This document shows, in pieces, positions 44,039 through 53,590 of a stretch of DNA of 64,000 nt. Source of the DNA: Pseudomonadota bacterium (GTDB taxonomy: Bacteria > Desulfobacterota > Desulfovibrionia > Desulfovibrionales > Desulfovibrionaceae); the NCBI GenBank assembly GCA_023403845.1, contig JAEYDL010000018.1, positions 248,001 through 312,000 of the forward strand, in the 5' to 3' direction. How positions within the stretch are numbered: the stretch's first letter is position 1; each line of letters begins with the position of its first letter. A program made the translations under genes and the position numbers. The notes under the pieces were generated by a model. That model did no database searches, was not told where the DNA came from, and worked only from the letters and a program-made list of their open reading frames with translations.

Positions 44039-44057
44039 GGGGAGGCATGGCCTCCCC
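44039..44057 (-). other. Stable hairpin between glnH and glnP
   Basis: GGGGAGGC-CAT-GCCTCCCC is a perfect 8-bp stem, followed on the minus strand by GTCCTTTT. It may be a partial terminator or an mRNA-stabilising structure that makes more binding protein than permease, as is common in ABC operons. Confidence 0.6.
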
Positions 44058-44186
44058 GGAAAACTGGGTTGAAGCGGCATGTTCGGCAAAGCTCCGCAGG
44101 AGTCCGCCTGAAAGGCCGCACAGCAAGAAGGCACGCGCACGACGCAAGCCGATCCGCAGCCGGGAACGGCCGCGACGGACTACCGG

Positions 44187-44939
44187 TTACCTCTTCGCCG
44201 GAGCATAGCCAAACCATTTCTTGTACAGGGCTTCATACGTGCCGTCGGCGCGCATCTGCTCCAGCGCGGCGTCCACCTTCTTCACCAGCTCTTCGTGCCC
44301 CCGGGCGAAACCGATGCCGTAATCCTGACCTTCATACAGCGGTCCGACGACCTTGGCCTTGCCCTTGCCGGCAGTGGTGGCGAACTGCTTCACAACGGGC
44401 ATGTCGAATACGACGGCATCCGCACCGTTGCTGAGCAGTTCAAAAAACATACCGTCGTTGTTGGGGAACTGCTTCAAGGTCTTGGCCTTGCCGAACGCCT
44501 GCATGAACGGAACGGAAGACGTTCCCGTCTTGACCGCAACAACCTTTCCGGCAAGATCTTCCAGCTTGTTGATACCGTTCTCGTCCTCACGCACGAGAAT
44601 CATCAAACCGGAGACATAATACCCCTGGGAAAACATGACGACCTTGGCCCGTTCGGGAGTGATGGTCATTCCGGCAATGCCCACATCCACATTGCCGGTC
44701 TGGAGGCCGGGGATGATGCCGTTGAAATCCATGGGCTGAAACTTGTAGGAGACCCCGACCCGCTTGGCAACTTCCTGCCACAGTTCGATATCAAAGCCCG
44801 TGAACTTGCCGTCCGGTCCCTTGAATTCAAACGGCATGAAATTCGTATCGTGCGCAACGACCAGTTCCTTGGCGGAAACAGGCGAAACGAGCAGAAGCGC
44901 CAGCAGAAGACCTGTAAACAGCGCGGAAAAACGTTTCAT
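44187..44939 (-). CDS. glnH: Polar amino acid (probably glutamine) ABC transporter substrate-binding protein
   Basis: A 250-residue periplasmic protein with a signal peptide cleaved near residue 23 (VSPVSA). The family 3 fold shows FMPFEFKGPDGKFTGFDIELW, NVDVGIAGMTITPERA and a C-terminal YEALYKKWFGYAP. The TITPERA and SGLMILVRED segments are close to GlnH. GAGGAGG precedes the ATG. It is the first gene of the glnH-glnP pair. Confidence 0.9.
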   Translation of the reverse strand: MKRFSALFTGLLLALLLVSPVSAKELVVAHDTNFMPFEFKGPDGKFTGFDIELWQEVAKRVGVSYKFQPMDFNGIIPGLQTGNVDVGIAGMTITPERAKVVMFSQGYYVSGLMILVREDENGINKLEDLAGKVVAVKTGTSSVPFMQAFGKAKTLKQFPNNDGMFFELLSNGADAVVFDMPVVKQFATTAGKGKAKVVGPLYEGQDYGIGFARGHEELVKKVDAALEQMRADGTYEALYKKWFGYAPAKR

Positions 44940-45437
44940 GAAAACCTCCTCTCGTGGTTATGAAGTCTGCCGTCGCTCGTGCGGAGAGGCGACTTTCGCC
45001 GATCCGCCCCGCACGCGGCAAAGACGCAGGGAAACACATGGCAATCCCGGAGAAAAATCAGTCTATCCCGTCTACAATCACCCATATTTCTCTAAAAATC
45101 AAGGAGATTGGCAAAAGCGGCCCATTTTTGGGAATAAAAAGGACAAAATTTCAGTCTGGCGGTCGTTCCAGGCGCCGGCTCGCGAAAGAAACGGCCCCAA
45201 AACGAACAATGCCCATATTCCGCTTACCTGTTCGAATCCGACCTTGCGGTCAACAAAAAGGTTCTGCGAATACGATTCCTTCCGGACGCTGGTTCCTCGT
45301 ACCAGCGACGGTTTTAGCCTGCCCCCTTCCTCGCCGGTTCCCCGTCTGAGTCCTGCCCGGCATGCACGGCGGTTGTGCACGCAACATTCCGCGCGCCCCG
45401 TTCCATTCTCCCGTATGCGCCCGATAAAAACATTTCC
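44940..45437. other. Intergenic region between glnH and hysA
   Basis: About 500 bases. The part near 45060-45160 is AT-rich and should carry the glnH promoter, but I cannot pick out a single good -35/-10 pair. The remainder shows no gene or repeat. Confidence 0.45.
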
Positions 45438-45473
45438 CCAAAAAACGGGGAGCTTCCCAAAGGAACTCCCCGT
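45438..45473 (-). terminator. Terminator after hysA
   Basis: ACGGGGAG and CTCCCCGT form an 8-bp stem on the minus strand, followed by TTTTTTGG. It lies 14 bases after the true hysA stop. Confidence 0.88.
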
Positions 45474-45486
45474 GCGACGAAGTCAG

Positions 45487-46965
45487 TCAGCAGATGACAT
45501 GCGTTTCTCTGGCGTGCAGCACGTGCACAGCGCAACCCAGTCACGGGTCGTAGGCGCGGATGACCCGACCGACGTTTACGGGACTGTCCTCCTCCGGAAC
45601 GGGAATGCCTATCAGCGCCTCTTCGACGGCTCCACGTCGTCCTTCGCCGTCCCGGGGCGAGCAGTTCCACATGGATGCGGCCACCACGGCATAATCGTTA
45701 ATGCGCCCTTCCCGTATCCGCATGAAGTGCGCGAGAGAACCACGCGGGGCCTCGGTGAATCCGATTCCTTCCCCGGACTCGGGCACGTCCGGCAGAACGA
45801 AGGTCGGCGCCCCGGGTTCAATCTCCCGCAACCATTCCTGCACTGCCTCAATAAGGACATGCACCTCTTCCACACGCGCCACATGTCGCCCCATGATCGA
45901 AAAGGCCCGATCCTCTCCCAGGTCGCGAAAGCTCTCCGCACGGATGCCGAACTGACGCCGGACAGCCTCTCTCCCGCATGGCGAAAGGGGCTTGTCGTTG
46001 ATCCACATACGGGCAAGCGGCCCTACCTCGACCCGTTCGCCCGCATATACGGGCGCCTTGATGAAGCTGTAGGCATCCGGCTTTTCAAGGTCCGGGACGT
46101 TGACGCCGGCCTCCTGAAGAGGTGTCCGGGCTTGCTGATCCGTGAACCACGAATACCGCACGTCCTCAAAGATACGACCGCCGTCGAAGGCCGCATCCCG
46201 CCCATGCAGATAGACGCCCGGATTGAACAAACAGGATCCGTCTCCACGCGGGAAGACGCCGACGCACAACGCATTGCGGTACCCATGCGCCAGTTCATAC
46301 ATGTCGGGGTACTGTTCCCCGACAGCATACACCAGAGGCAGATACCGCTCTTCGACGAACTCGCGCACGCGCAGAAGACGCGCCCCGAACTCAAGCAGCA
46401 TGTTTCTGGATGGAATTTCCGCCGCGCCGCCGCCAAGCAGCCCCTGCATATGAGGGATGCGGCCACCGAAAAGAGCCACCATCTCATGGCAGATCTGCCG
46501 GACTTCAAGCGCCTCGATATATTCATCCACGGCCAGCGCGTTCAGACGCGGCGAAAGACGCAAATCAGGATGACGATATCTCGGAACAAAGGGCACGGTA
46601 TCCGGTCCCTGAAAGTAATCCTGTCCGGCGAGATGATAAAAATGCAATATATTCGACTGCATATAGTTTGCAGCCAGCATCAGGTTGCGTGCAATGCGCC
46701 CGTTGGGCGGAACCTGCGTCCCGCATGCATCCTCCAGCGCCAGAGAGGAGGCTGTGGCATGGGCGACCGGGCATACTCCGCAGATACGCTGGACGATCTG
46801 GACGGCGTCGCGCGGGTTTCGACCACGCAGAATGCTTTCAAAGCCACGATACATGCCTCCCGTGATTCTGGCGTCGGTAACGACGCCATCCTCCACGCTC
46901 ACTTCAACCTTGAGATGCCCCTCCAGACGCGTGACCGGATCGATTGCTATGATTTTCTTGCTCAT
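45487..46965 (-). CDS. hysA: [NiFeSe] hydrogenase large subunit, selenocysteine-containing
   Basis: Catalytic subunit of a periplasmic hydrogenase. RICGVCPVAHATAS near residue 60 supplies the first Ni-binding CxxC. The naive frame ends at a TGA (45543-45541) after RAYDP, but reading on gives Sec-LGCAVHVLHARETHVIC before a second TGA at 45487. This is the DP(C/U)xxC...H motif of all Ni hydrogenases, with Sec in place of Cys as in [NiFeSe] enzymes. Without it there would be no second Ni ligand pair. The C-terminal peptide after His is removed during maturation. Total 492 residues. GGAGG precedes the ATG, 12 bases after hysB. Confidence 0.94.
45512..45533 (-). promoter_or_regulatory. Candidate bacterial SECIS hairpin in hysA
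   Basis: Seven bases after the Sec UGA, GCG-CUG bulge-UGCA pairs with UGCA-CGC around CGUGC. A bulged U and a GU in the apical loop are the features that SelB recognises in the E. coli fdhF element. Confidence 0.5.
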
Positions 46966-46976
46966 GATGCCTCCGC

Positions 46977-47927
46977 TCAATTCTCGTAGAAGGGGGAAAA
47001 ACGATCGGGAAATCCGGGGCCGGTGCACCCTACGCAGGTAGCGTTGGCTATGCACCAGTTCACCCCCCCGTTCCACTTGCGCCTTGAGGAGTCGCATCCG
47101 CTCCATGGCCCCTTGCATCCGAGCCGGAAGCGACATCCGTTCTTGTCGGTCAGAAACGGAGAGAACTTCACGGCCTGATAATCGCCGAGATAGGGACAGG
47201 TCAGATGCGTATTCGGATAAAAAACCTTCGGACGCCCAAGCGCATCAAGGGCATTCAGCGTTTCAACGACACCGCCCTGAACGCCCTTGCGTTCCATGGC
47301 GTCCAGAAACAGCGCGATGGTTCCCACGACCCAGTCAGGATGTGGCGGACAGCCGGGAATATTGATGACCGGCGTCGGAATGCCCCGCATCTCCAGAAAC
47401 TGCCCGACGCCGACCGCATCAGTCTGCTGCCCGTGAGCGGCGGGAATCCCGCCGTATGAGGAGCAGGTTCCCACGGCCAGCACCACGACGGCATCACGGG
47501 CCATGATTTCAGTAATCTCCATGGCCGTATATTCATGGTGGTCGATCTCTCCGACAACGCAGTACCGTCCCCCGGAACGGAGAGGGATGGATCCCTCCAC
47601 GACGTAGATATACTGCCCGGCGAACCGGTCGGCCTGTTCAAGCATGAAACCGAATGCTTCCTGCCCTTCGGAAGCCATGATGGTAGGGTGATATTGCATG
47701 CCGACAATACGCAACAGCACGTCGGCTATGCCGGGATGAACGTCGTTGAGCAGCGACACCGTGCAGCCGGTGCATCCCTGCCCTTCGACCCAGAACACCG
47801 GCGGTCTTTTGCCGGTAAGAGTATCCGCCAGCACATCCCGCACCAGAGGGTGGAAGAACTGGGAAACTCCCAGTCCCGCCGCCGTTCCGGTACAAATGCG
47901 CACGAAATCGCGCCGAGAAAGAGCCAT
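46977..47927 (-). CDS. hysB: [NiFeSe] hydrogenase small subunit
   Basis: Carries the iron-sulfur clusters that pass electrons to the partner cytochrome c3. The 316-residue protein begins with a Tat signal (SRRDFVR within the first ten residues), so the folded dimer is exported together. Cluster ligands are visible in EGQGCTGC (proximal), NIPGCPPHPDW and the C-terminal CxxxxxCKGPWSGC and CVGCTGPGFPD segments. The ATG at 47927 was chosen because it directly precedes the Tat motif. It is the first gene of the hysB-hysA pair. Confidence 0.94.
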   Translation of the reverse strand: MALSRRDFVRICTGTAAGLGVSQFFHPLVRDVLADTLTGKRPPVFWVEGQGCTGCTVSLLNDVHPGIADVLLRIVGMQYHPTIMASEGQEAFGFMLEQADRFAGQYIYVVEGSIPLRSGGRYCVVGEIDHHEYTAMEITEIMARDAVVVLAVGTCSSYGGIPAAHGQQTDAVGVGQFLEMRGIPTPVINIPGCPPHPDWVVGTIALFLDAMERKGVQGGVVETLNALDALGRPKVFYPNTHLTCPYLGDYQAVKFSPFLTDKNGCRFRLGCKGPWSGCDSSRRKWNGGVNWCIANATCVGCTGPGFPDRFSPFYEN

Positions 47928-48254
47928 ATGCGCCCCCGTCCTTGGATTGAAAAAGGCTTTATGCCATTTTCTCCAGAGTAGACCGGGAACGAAAGGATTC
48001 AATGATTCTCACATGAAAAATGAAACGAACAGGACAGGAAACGACCACGAAAAGCGTGAAACGCAACGCATTCGGATGTGCGGCCAAAGGAAGATTCGGC
48101 CCTTCGGAAGCCCCCGGCCCCGGAGAAGGCCGGCGCATGCACTGCCGTCTCATCCCTGCACGGTCGACGACAGCTGACGGTCCGCCCTCCTTTTCCCGCT
48201 CAAGATGACGGTACCCGCCGAATTCCGGAAACGCCTCTGCGTGTGCAACGAGGC
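47928..48254. other. Upstream region of hysB
   Basis: About 330 bases between the glycosyltransferase stop and hysB. It should contain the hysBA promoter. I looked for a -24/-12 element and found none, and no clear -35/-10 pair either. No gene. Confidence 0.4.
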
Positions 48255-49319
48255 TCAGGCTGCGGGAAACAGCTTGGAGAGCACGTCTTCCCAGACGGCG
48301 TCCACATCGATTTCCGTCATGCAGTGATGATGCCCGAGAGGGCATGTCTGCGGTCCGTGCAACCCGCAGGGCCGGCAGGATAACGCTACCTCGAAGACCC
48401 TCGCCGTTTCGCCGCGCGGGAAAAAACCAAGAGAACGCACGGTGGGTCCAAACAGCGCCGTTACCGGTGTATGTTGCGCCCATGCGAGATGCATCGGCCC
48501 AGAATCATTGGAAACATAGCAATCAAGCATTCCGAGGAAGGCAGCCAGTTCTGTCAGGGACAAAGCCCCGGACAGGTCATGCAGCAACGGGTTTCCCGCA
48601 AGCCCGGCCAGCCGGATCACCTCCTGGGCCATGCCTTCCTCTCCCGGGCCGGCAAAGACGAGCACATGCGCTCCTCTTTCCGCGCCACGCCGCGCTATTT
48701 CCGCAAATCCAGCCGAAGTCCAGCGCTTCGTCCCCCAGATGGAGCCGGGATGTAGCCCGAGCAACGGCCCTGCGGGAGCGAGGCCTGATCGAAACGTTTC
48801 CGCCGCAAGCCGGGCAGATTCCGGCAGAACGAGATCCGGCCAGCGACATTGCGGCCGGTCCAGCCGGAATCCCTCCGGAAGCACAGGATGCGCCAGCTCA
48901 AGCAGGCGCTCGATTTCATGTTGTTCTCCAAAACGACGAACAACCCGATGCGTGTAACAAAAAGCGCCGACAGGACCTATCCCGTAGCCGATACGGATAC
49001 GCGCGCCGCTCAGCCGCGCCAGCAGAGCCGAACGGGGACTCGGATGCGCTCCTATCCACAGATCGTATCCATTAGCGGCCAGGCGTCGACCGGTTCGCCA
49101 GAGAGCGGCAAATCCGGCGTTCCCGGCCTGCGGACGCTTGTCATACTCATGGACGGCCCGGATGGCGGGGTGAGCTTCGAAAAGAGAGGCAAGTCCCTTG
49201 CGTACATAAAAATCAAGAACGGCTCCGGGAAAAGCCTCGGCCAAAGTCTGGATCAGAGGCAGCGTCAGCACCGCATCCCCCAGAAAGGCCGTGTTCCAGA
49301 CGGCTATCTTCCGTATCAT
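48255..49319 (-). CDS. GT9 family glycosyltransferase (ADP-heptose:LPS heptosyltransferase-like)
   Basis: A 354-residue protein of the WaaF/WaaC family, which adds heptose to the LPS inner core on the cytoplasmic side of the inner membrane. FLGDAVLTLPLIQTL near residue 12, LHPGSIWGTKRW near 185, and the donor-binding VSNDSGPMHLA near 265 with ALFGPT are family signatures. AAAGGAG precedes the ATG at 49319. It is not in a visible LPS cluster, so the exact sugar and acceptor remain open. Confidence 0.88.
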   Translation of the reverse strand: MIRKIAVWNTAFLGDAVLTLPLIQTLAEAFPGAVLDFYVRKGLASLFEAHPAIRAVHEYDKRPQAGNAGFAALWRTGRRLAANGYDLWIGAHPSPRSALLARLSGARIRIGYGIGPVGAFCYTHRVVRRFGEQHEIERLLELAHPVLPEGFRLDRPQCRWPDLVLPESARLAAETFRSGLAPAGPLLGLHPGSIWGTKRWTSAGFAEIARRGAERGAHVLVFAGPGEEGMAQEVIRLAGLAGNPLLHDLSGALSLTELAAFLGMLDCYVSNDSGPMHLAWAQHTPVTALFGPTVRSLGFFPRGETARVFEVALSCRPCGLHGPQTCPLGHHHCMTEIDVDAVWEDVLSKLFPAA

Positions 49320-49481
49320 GACCGCTCCTTTTCCTTGATCGTTCCAATGCGAAAGGCGAACACCAGACAGCATTCCGGCCCGCCCTCCTGTTGGTCACGC
49401 AAGCATCCTCACCAGAAAGATTCTCTGCGCTCCTCCCGCTCTGTACGCGGCGTTCCCCCGGTTGCGCAAGGGCTTCGTCAT

Positions 49482-49511
49482 AAAAAAAGCCTCCCGGTTT
49501 TCCGGGAGGCT
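49482..49511 (-). terminator. Terminator after the rubredoxin gene
   Basis: GCCTCCCGG and CCGGGAGGC form a 9-bp stem on the minus strand, followed by seven T. Confidence 0.92.
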
Positions 49512-49517
49512 CCGTTG

Positions 49518-49703
49518 TCAACATTCCGCCAGTGACTTGAAGTTCTTTTTGGACGCTCCGCACACGGGGCACGTCCAGTCATCAGGAAGATCCTCAAACT
49601 TCGTCCCTGCGGGAATCTTGCGGCGTCTGTCCCCCCGATCGGGATCATAGACATATCCGCAATTGCTTACCGGGCAACGGTACATATCTTTCGGTTCGGC
49701 CAT
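49518..49703 (-). CDS. Rubredoxin, Rd-2 type with CX4C first knuckle
   Basis: A 61-residue one-iron electron carrier. The second knuckle is the usual CPVCG, but the first is CPVSNC, with four instead of two residues between the cysteines. This variant is known from rubredoxin 2 of Desulfovibrio desulfuricans. The DDWTCPVCGA segment and aromatic core are intact. The start at 49703 gives a normal length. It lies seven bases after rubrerythrin and is its likely electron donor in peroxide reduction. Confidence 0.93.
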   Translation of the reverse strand: MAEPKDMYRCPVSNCGYVYDPDRGDRRRKIPAGTKFEDLPDDWTCPVCGASKKNFKSLAEC

Positions 49704-49710
49704 GAAAAAC

Positions 49711-50286
49711 CTACCAGACGTTATGCAGCACTTCGAAGTGAGCCTTGGGATGCGCGCAGGCAGGGCAAAGTTCGGGAGCATGATCTCCGCTCACGAGACA
49801 GCCGCAGTTGCGACAGCGCCACACGACGGGCGTTTCACGCACGAACACACGACCTTCCTTGATGTTTTCCGCAAAACCGAGGAAACGTTCCTCATGGTAG
49901 GCTTCCGCGATGGCGATGTTGCGCATGACAGCGGCGATTTCGGAGAAGCCTTCGGAATCCGCCACCTTGGCGAAAGAAGGATACATCTCGGTGTGCTCAT
50001 GATTTTCACCCGCGGCGGCAGCGCGCAGGTTGGCTTCGGTTCCGGCGATCACGCCCGCGGGGAACGCCGCGGCGATTTCCACATCCCCGCCGTCAAGGAA
50101 CTTGAACAGACGCTTGGCATGTTCCTTTTCCTGCAGCGCGGTTTCAGTGAAAATGTCGGCAATCTGCACGAACCCGTCCTTCTTCGCAGCGGCGGCAAAG
50201 AAGTCATACCGGTTGCGAGCCTGAGATTCGCCGGCAAACGCGGTGAGAATATTCTTTTCGGTCTGAGTGCCCTTTACGGATTTCAT
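49711..50286 (-). CDS. rbr: Rubrerythrin
   Basis: Non-haem diiron peroxidase that reduces hydrogen peroxide in anaerobes. The 191-residue protein has a four-helix ferritin-like domain with the diiron motifs FAGESQARNRYDFF (about residue 18), QEKEHAKR (about 52) and AEAYHEERF (about 128), then a C-terminal rubredoxin domain with WRCRNCG and LCPACAHPKAHFEV. AGGAGAGG precedes the ATG. It is in an operon with the rubredoxin and lies downstream of perR on the same strand. Confidence 0.97.
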   Translation of the reverse strand: MKSVKGTQTEKNILTAFAGESQARNRYDFFAAAAKKDGFVQIADIFTETALQEKEHAKRLFKFLDGGDVEIAAAFPAGVIAGTEANLRAAAAGENHEHTEMYPSFAKVADSEGFSEIAAVMRNIAIAEAYHEERFLGFAENIKEGRVFVRETPVVWRCRNCGCLVSGDHAPELCPACAHPKAHFEVLHNVW

Positions 50287-50464
50287 ATATTCCTCTCCTG
50301 ACGTAAAAAGTTTCCGGAGTCAAAGCGGCTCCGATTCGCTGTACATGGTGAACGCAACTTACTCTGAATACGGAATCAGGATAGCAGAAAAAAGCCTGCA
50401 GAAAAAGTCCCCCGTCCGTAACGGAGCATGAGAAACTTGGGAAAAAGGATGTATCCCGCCCGGC

Positions 50465-50860
50465 TCAGGACGAAGTCTTTGCACACTCGTCGCAAATACC
50501 CTCGTATTCGATGCGGGAAGAAGTGATCTGGAAGCCGTCGACCCTGACGCCGTCCACGGCGGGCGTCGGAAGAGGCGGCATCACGTCCCCGATCCTCCCG
50601 CAGACCGAACAGCGGACATGCTGGTGCGGCCGCGTATCCCCGTCGAACCGCCGGATCGAGCCCGCCGCGTCTATCTTCAGGATTTCGCCGGACTCCGTCA
50701 GAAAATCAAGATTTCTGTATACGGTTCCGAGGCTGATCCTAGGCATTCTGGCTCGCACCATTGCGTACAGTTCATCTGCCGTGGGATGAGAATGAACCTT
50801 TCTCAATTCTTCAAGAATGACCATGCGCTGCTTGGTCATACGAGTCTGTGTCTGTGCCAT
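50465..50860 (-). CDS. perR: Fur-family regulator, PerR-like
   Basis: A 131-residue DNA-binding repressor with a winged helix (SLGTVYRNLDFLTESGEI) and the metal site HQHVRC. The structural zinc cysteines are CSVC and CDEC. Position immediately upstream of rubrerythrin and rubredoxin, oxidative-stress genes, supports a PerR (peroxide-sensing) rather than Fur role. The final residues after the last Cys pair are few, as in short PerR proteins. Confidence 0.88.
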   Translation of the reverse strand: MAQTQTRMTKQRMVILEELRKVHSHPTADELYAMVRARMPRISLGTVYRNLDFLTESGEILKIDAAGSIRRFDGDTRPHQHVRCSVCGRIGDVMPPLPTPAVDGVRVDGFQITSSRIEYEGICDECAKTSS

Positions 50861-50878
50861 TCTATACCTCTTTAGGAA

Positions 50879-50907
50879 AGATTACTGTTACCTGACACAA
50901 AAGTCAA
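50879..50907 (-). promoter_or_regulatory. Promoter of perR
   Basis: TTGACT (50907-50902), 17-base spacer, TAATCT (50884-50879) on the minus strand, 19 bases before the perR ATG. Confidence 0.65.
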
Positions 50908-51144
50908 GAGGCGCATGGACAGACGGACGAAGAGCGGATAGATTTCAGCCGGATCGTCAGGCCGGTCCCGTCTTCGGCGAAGGATGGAAAGTTTCCCATT
51001 GCATCCCGGGCCGGAGACGCTTATTACCTTCCCCACGGTATTTTGCTTTCCGGGCAGGGTTCGCGCGCTGCCCGGACCTTCGTCGTTGAAGAAAGCGAAA
51101 GGCCGTTTTCCTTGAAAAAGACTGTCTGCGACAAGGTGACCTGC

Positions 51145-51834
51145 ATGGATATGAGCATTCTTTCTCTTCTGGCTCAGGCGACGCTGGTGGCGAAGGTCGT
51201 TCTCGCGGTGCTTCTGATAATGAGCATCGTGAGCTGGGCCATGATGTTTCGCAAGTGGCTGAACATCCGCTCTGCTCTGGCGAAGACCGAAGACGGCATG
51301 GAGCGTTTCGACAAGTCGCGGGATCTGCGCGAAGCCGTGCAGTCCCTCGGCGGCGACCCGACCTCCCCCCTGTACACAGTCGCCCATGAGGGCGTAACCG
51401 AGTTCAATCGGTCCAAGGAAGCGGGAACGACGGAAGACGTGGTCGTGGACAACGTGCGCCGCTCCCTTCGGCAGGGCGTGGACATGGAGATGACGCGCAT
51501 CTCAAGTTCCCTCTCCTTTCTCGCGACCGCGGCCAATACGGCTCCGTTCATAGGCCTGTTCGGAACAGTATGGGGCATCATGCACACGTTCCACGCCATC
51601 GGGGCCATGAAGTCCGCCTCTCTCGCCACGGTCGCCCCGGGCATTTCCGAAGCGCTCATCGCCACGGCTATGGGCCTTGCCGTAGCCATTCCGGCCACTG
51701 TGGGCTACAACACCTTCAACGGCAGGCTCGGCGTGCTTGAAACCCGTCTGGTCAATTTCGCAGGCATGTTCCTGAATCGCGTTCAGCGCGAACTCAACGC
51801 CCATCGCCCGGTCAGCCGCACCGGCGTCGAATAA
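51145..51834 (+). CDS. tolQ: TolQ/ExbB family proton channel subunit
   Basis: Inner-membrane motor component of the Tol-Pal envelope system. The 229-residue protein has three spans (about 10-32, 125-150, 165-190) with the family segments TAANTAPFIGLFGTVWGIM and GISEALIATAMGLAVAIPA. The ATG at 51145 follows AAGGTG; a longer upstream frame is not supported. TolR follows after ten bases. Confidence 0.94.
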   Translation: MDMSILSLLAQATLVAKVVLAVLLIMSIVSWAMMFRKWLNIRSALAKTEDGMERFDKSRDLREAVQSLGGDPTSPLYTVAHEGVTEFNRSKEAGTTEDVVVDNVRRSLRQGVDMEMTRISSSLSFLATAANTAPFIGLFGTVWGIMHTFHAIGAMKSASLATVAPGISEALIATAMGLAVAIPATVGYNTFNGRLGVLETRLVNFAGMFLNRVQRELNAHRPVSRTGVE

Positions 51835-51844
51835 GGAGTCCGGC

Positions 51845-52294
<450 letters not shown>

Positions 52295-52330
52295 TTTCCC
52301 CGTCCCAGGGGAAAAAGGCAGACCCATCCC

Positions 52331-53266
52331 ATGCATTTCGGCAGTTATACCATATCCGTCCTGCTGCATCTGGCGCTGGCGCTGGTCATTTTCTACTGGC
52401 CCAGCTCCCCGCCGATCAAGCTGGATCAGCCCATGATGCAGATCAGTATCAATATGGGAGCGCCGGGAGGAAACCGCATTGCCTCCCCTGTTCTTGGTCC
52501 GCAGGGCAAACCTTCTCCCTCGCAGGCGACGTCCCGCCCCACGCCGCAGAAGGAGGCCGCCAAAGGCGCTCCCATTCCGCGGGAAGACGTGCTGGCCAAG
52601 GCAGAACCCCAGAAGCAGAAGGCTCCCAGACCCCAGCCCAGGGAAGAGGCCGTGCCCATTCCCGAAAAGCCTGCCGTCCGGAAGAACGAACCGAAAAAGG
52701 ACGACGAACCAGACGAGAAAACCGAAAAGCCCAAGGAAAAGCCGAAGGAAAAGCAGGACAAGAATAAAGAAGCCACCAGAGCCAAGGCTTCGGAAACGAA
52801 AAAGCCGGGCCGGGATCCGCTGGCGGAGGCTCTGGCCGACGCAGCCAGACAAAACGGCGCCAGAGGCACCAAGAGCCGTGGCAAGGATCCACTGGCCGGC
52901 GCGCTCGCCGATTTTGAAAAAAGCGCGCGCAGCTCCGGAGCCGGAGGCGGTGGCGGCGGCGAGGGCGACGGTCCCGGAGGCGGCGGCATCTATGACGTCT
53001 ACATGGGACAGGTCATTCTGGCCATCCGGCCGAACTGGAGCATGCCCACCTACTCGCGTCAGAACTTTACCGTCAGGGTTCGGGTCAAGGTCGCGCCGAA
53101 CGGCGAAATTCTCAACTGTTCCGTAGAACACAGTTCCGGACGGGCGGAAGTGGACGCATCAGCGGTCAATGCGGTCATCCGCACCAAAATGCTCCCGCCT
53201 CCTCCGACGCCGGAGCAGCAGGACCTGAGCATCTCCTTCAATACCCAGGAGATGGGCGGCCGCTGA
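52331..53266 (+). CDS. tolA: TolA-like energy-transducing protein (TonB C-terminal domain)
   Basis: A 311-residue protein that spans the periplasm and links TolQR to Tol-Pal targets. One N-terminal span (about 5-24), a long Pro/Lys/Glu-rich linker (about 45-185), a Gly-rich hinge (about 195-215) and a C-terminal TonB/TolA fold with YMGQVILAIRPNW and VRVKVAPNGEIL. The Pro/Lys linker looks TonB-like, but the tolQR neighbours favour TolA. Confidence 0.88.
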   Translation: MHFGSYTISVLLHLALALVIFYWPSSPPIKLDQPMMQISINMGAPGGNRIASPVLGPQGKPSPSQATSRPTPQKEAAKGAPIPREDVLAKAEPQKQKAPRPQPREEAVPIPEKPAVRKNEPKKDDEPDEKTEKPKEKPKEKQDKNKEATRAKASETKKPGRDPLAEALADAARQNGARGTKSRGKDPLAGALADFEKSARSSGAGGGGGGEGDGPGGGGIYDVYMGQVILAIRPNWSMPTYSRQNFTVRVRVKVAPNGEILNCSVEHSSGRAEVDASAVNAVIRTKMLPPPPTPEQQDLSISFNTQEMGGR

Positions 53267-53308
53267 AGCCAAACGTCCTGAACGTTCCTTCCGTGCCAGA
53301 TTCACGTT

Positions 53309-53354
53309 GAAAACGAACGGTCCGCATTTCCCGGAATGCGGACCGTTCGTTTTC
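53309..53354. terminator. Long hairpin terminator after tolA
   Basis: A near-perfect 20-bp inverted repeat (GAAAACGAACGGTCCGCATT and its complement) with a 6-nt loop, and an A-run in one arm with a T-run in the other. It separates tolQRA from the downstream gene, so tolB and pal are probably transcribed at least partly from other promoters. Confidence 0.8.
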
Positions 53355-53590
53355 GGCAGTCCACAGAAGGCGTTTCGCATCTGCCCGGCCTGCCTTTTCC
53401 CGAATTGCCCCGTTGTCCAGTCCGCCTCATGCGGCAACAATACGACATTCCCGTGCAACGGAAACAATCCCATTGACAGAAGAACGAATGACGGTGAAAG
53501 ATCATCGCACGGGCCTCTGACGAGGACGTTTCCGCCTTTCTCCTTCGTTGCACAATCCTTGCGCAAGAAACAAGCAGACAGGACCGAATC

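Noticed and set aside
45541..45543. TGA as the hysA stop
   Set aside because: The downstream codons complete the invariant Ni-binding motif, so this TGA reads as selenocysteine.
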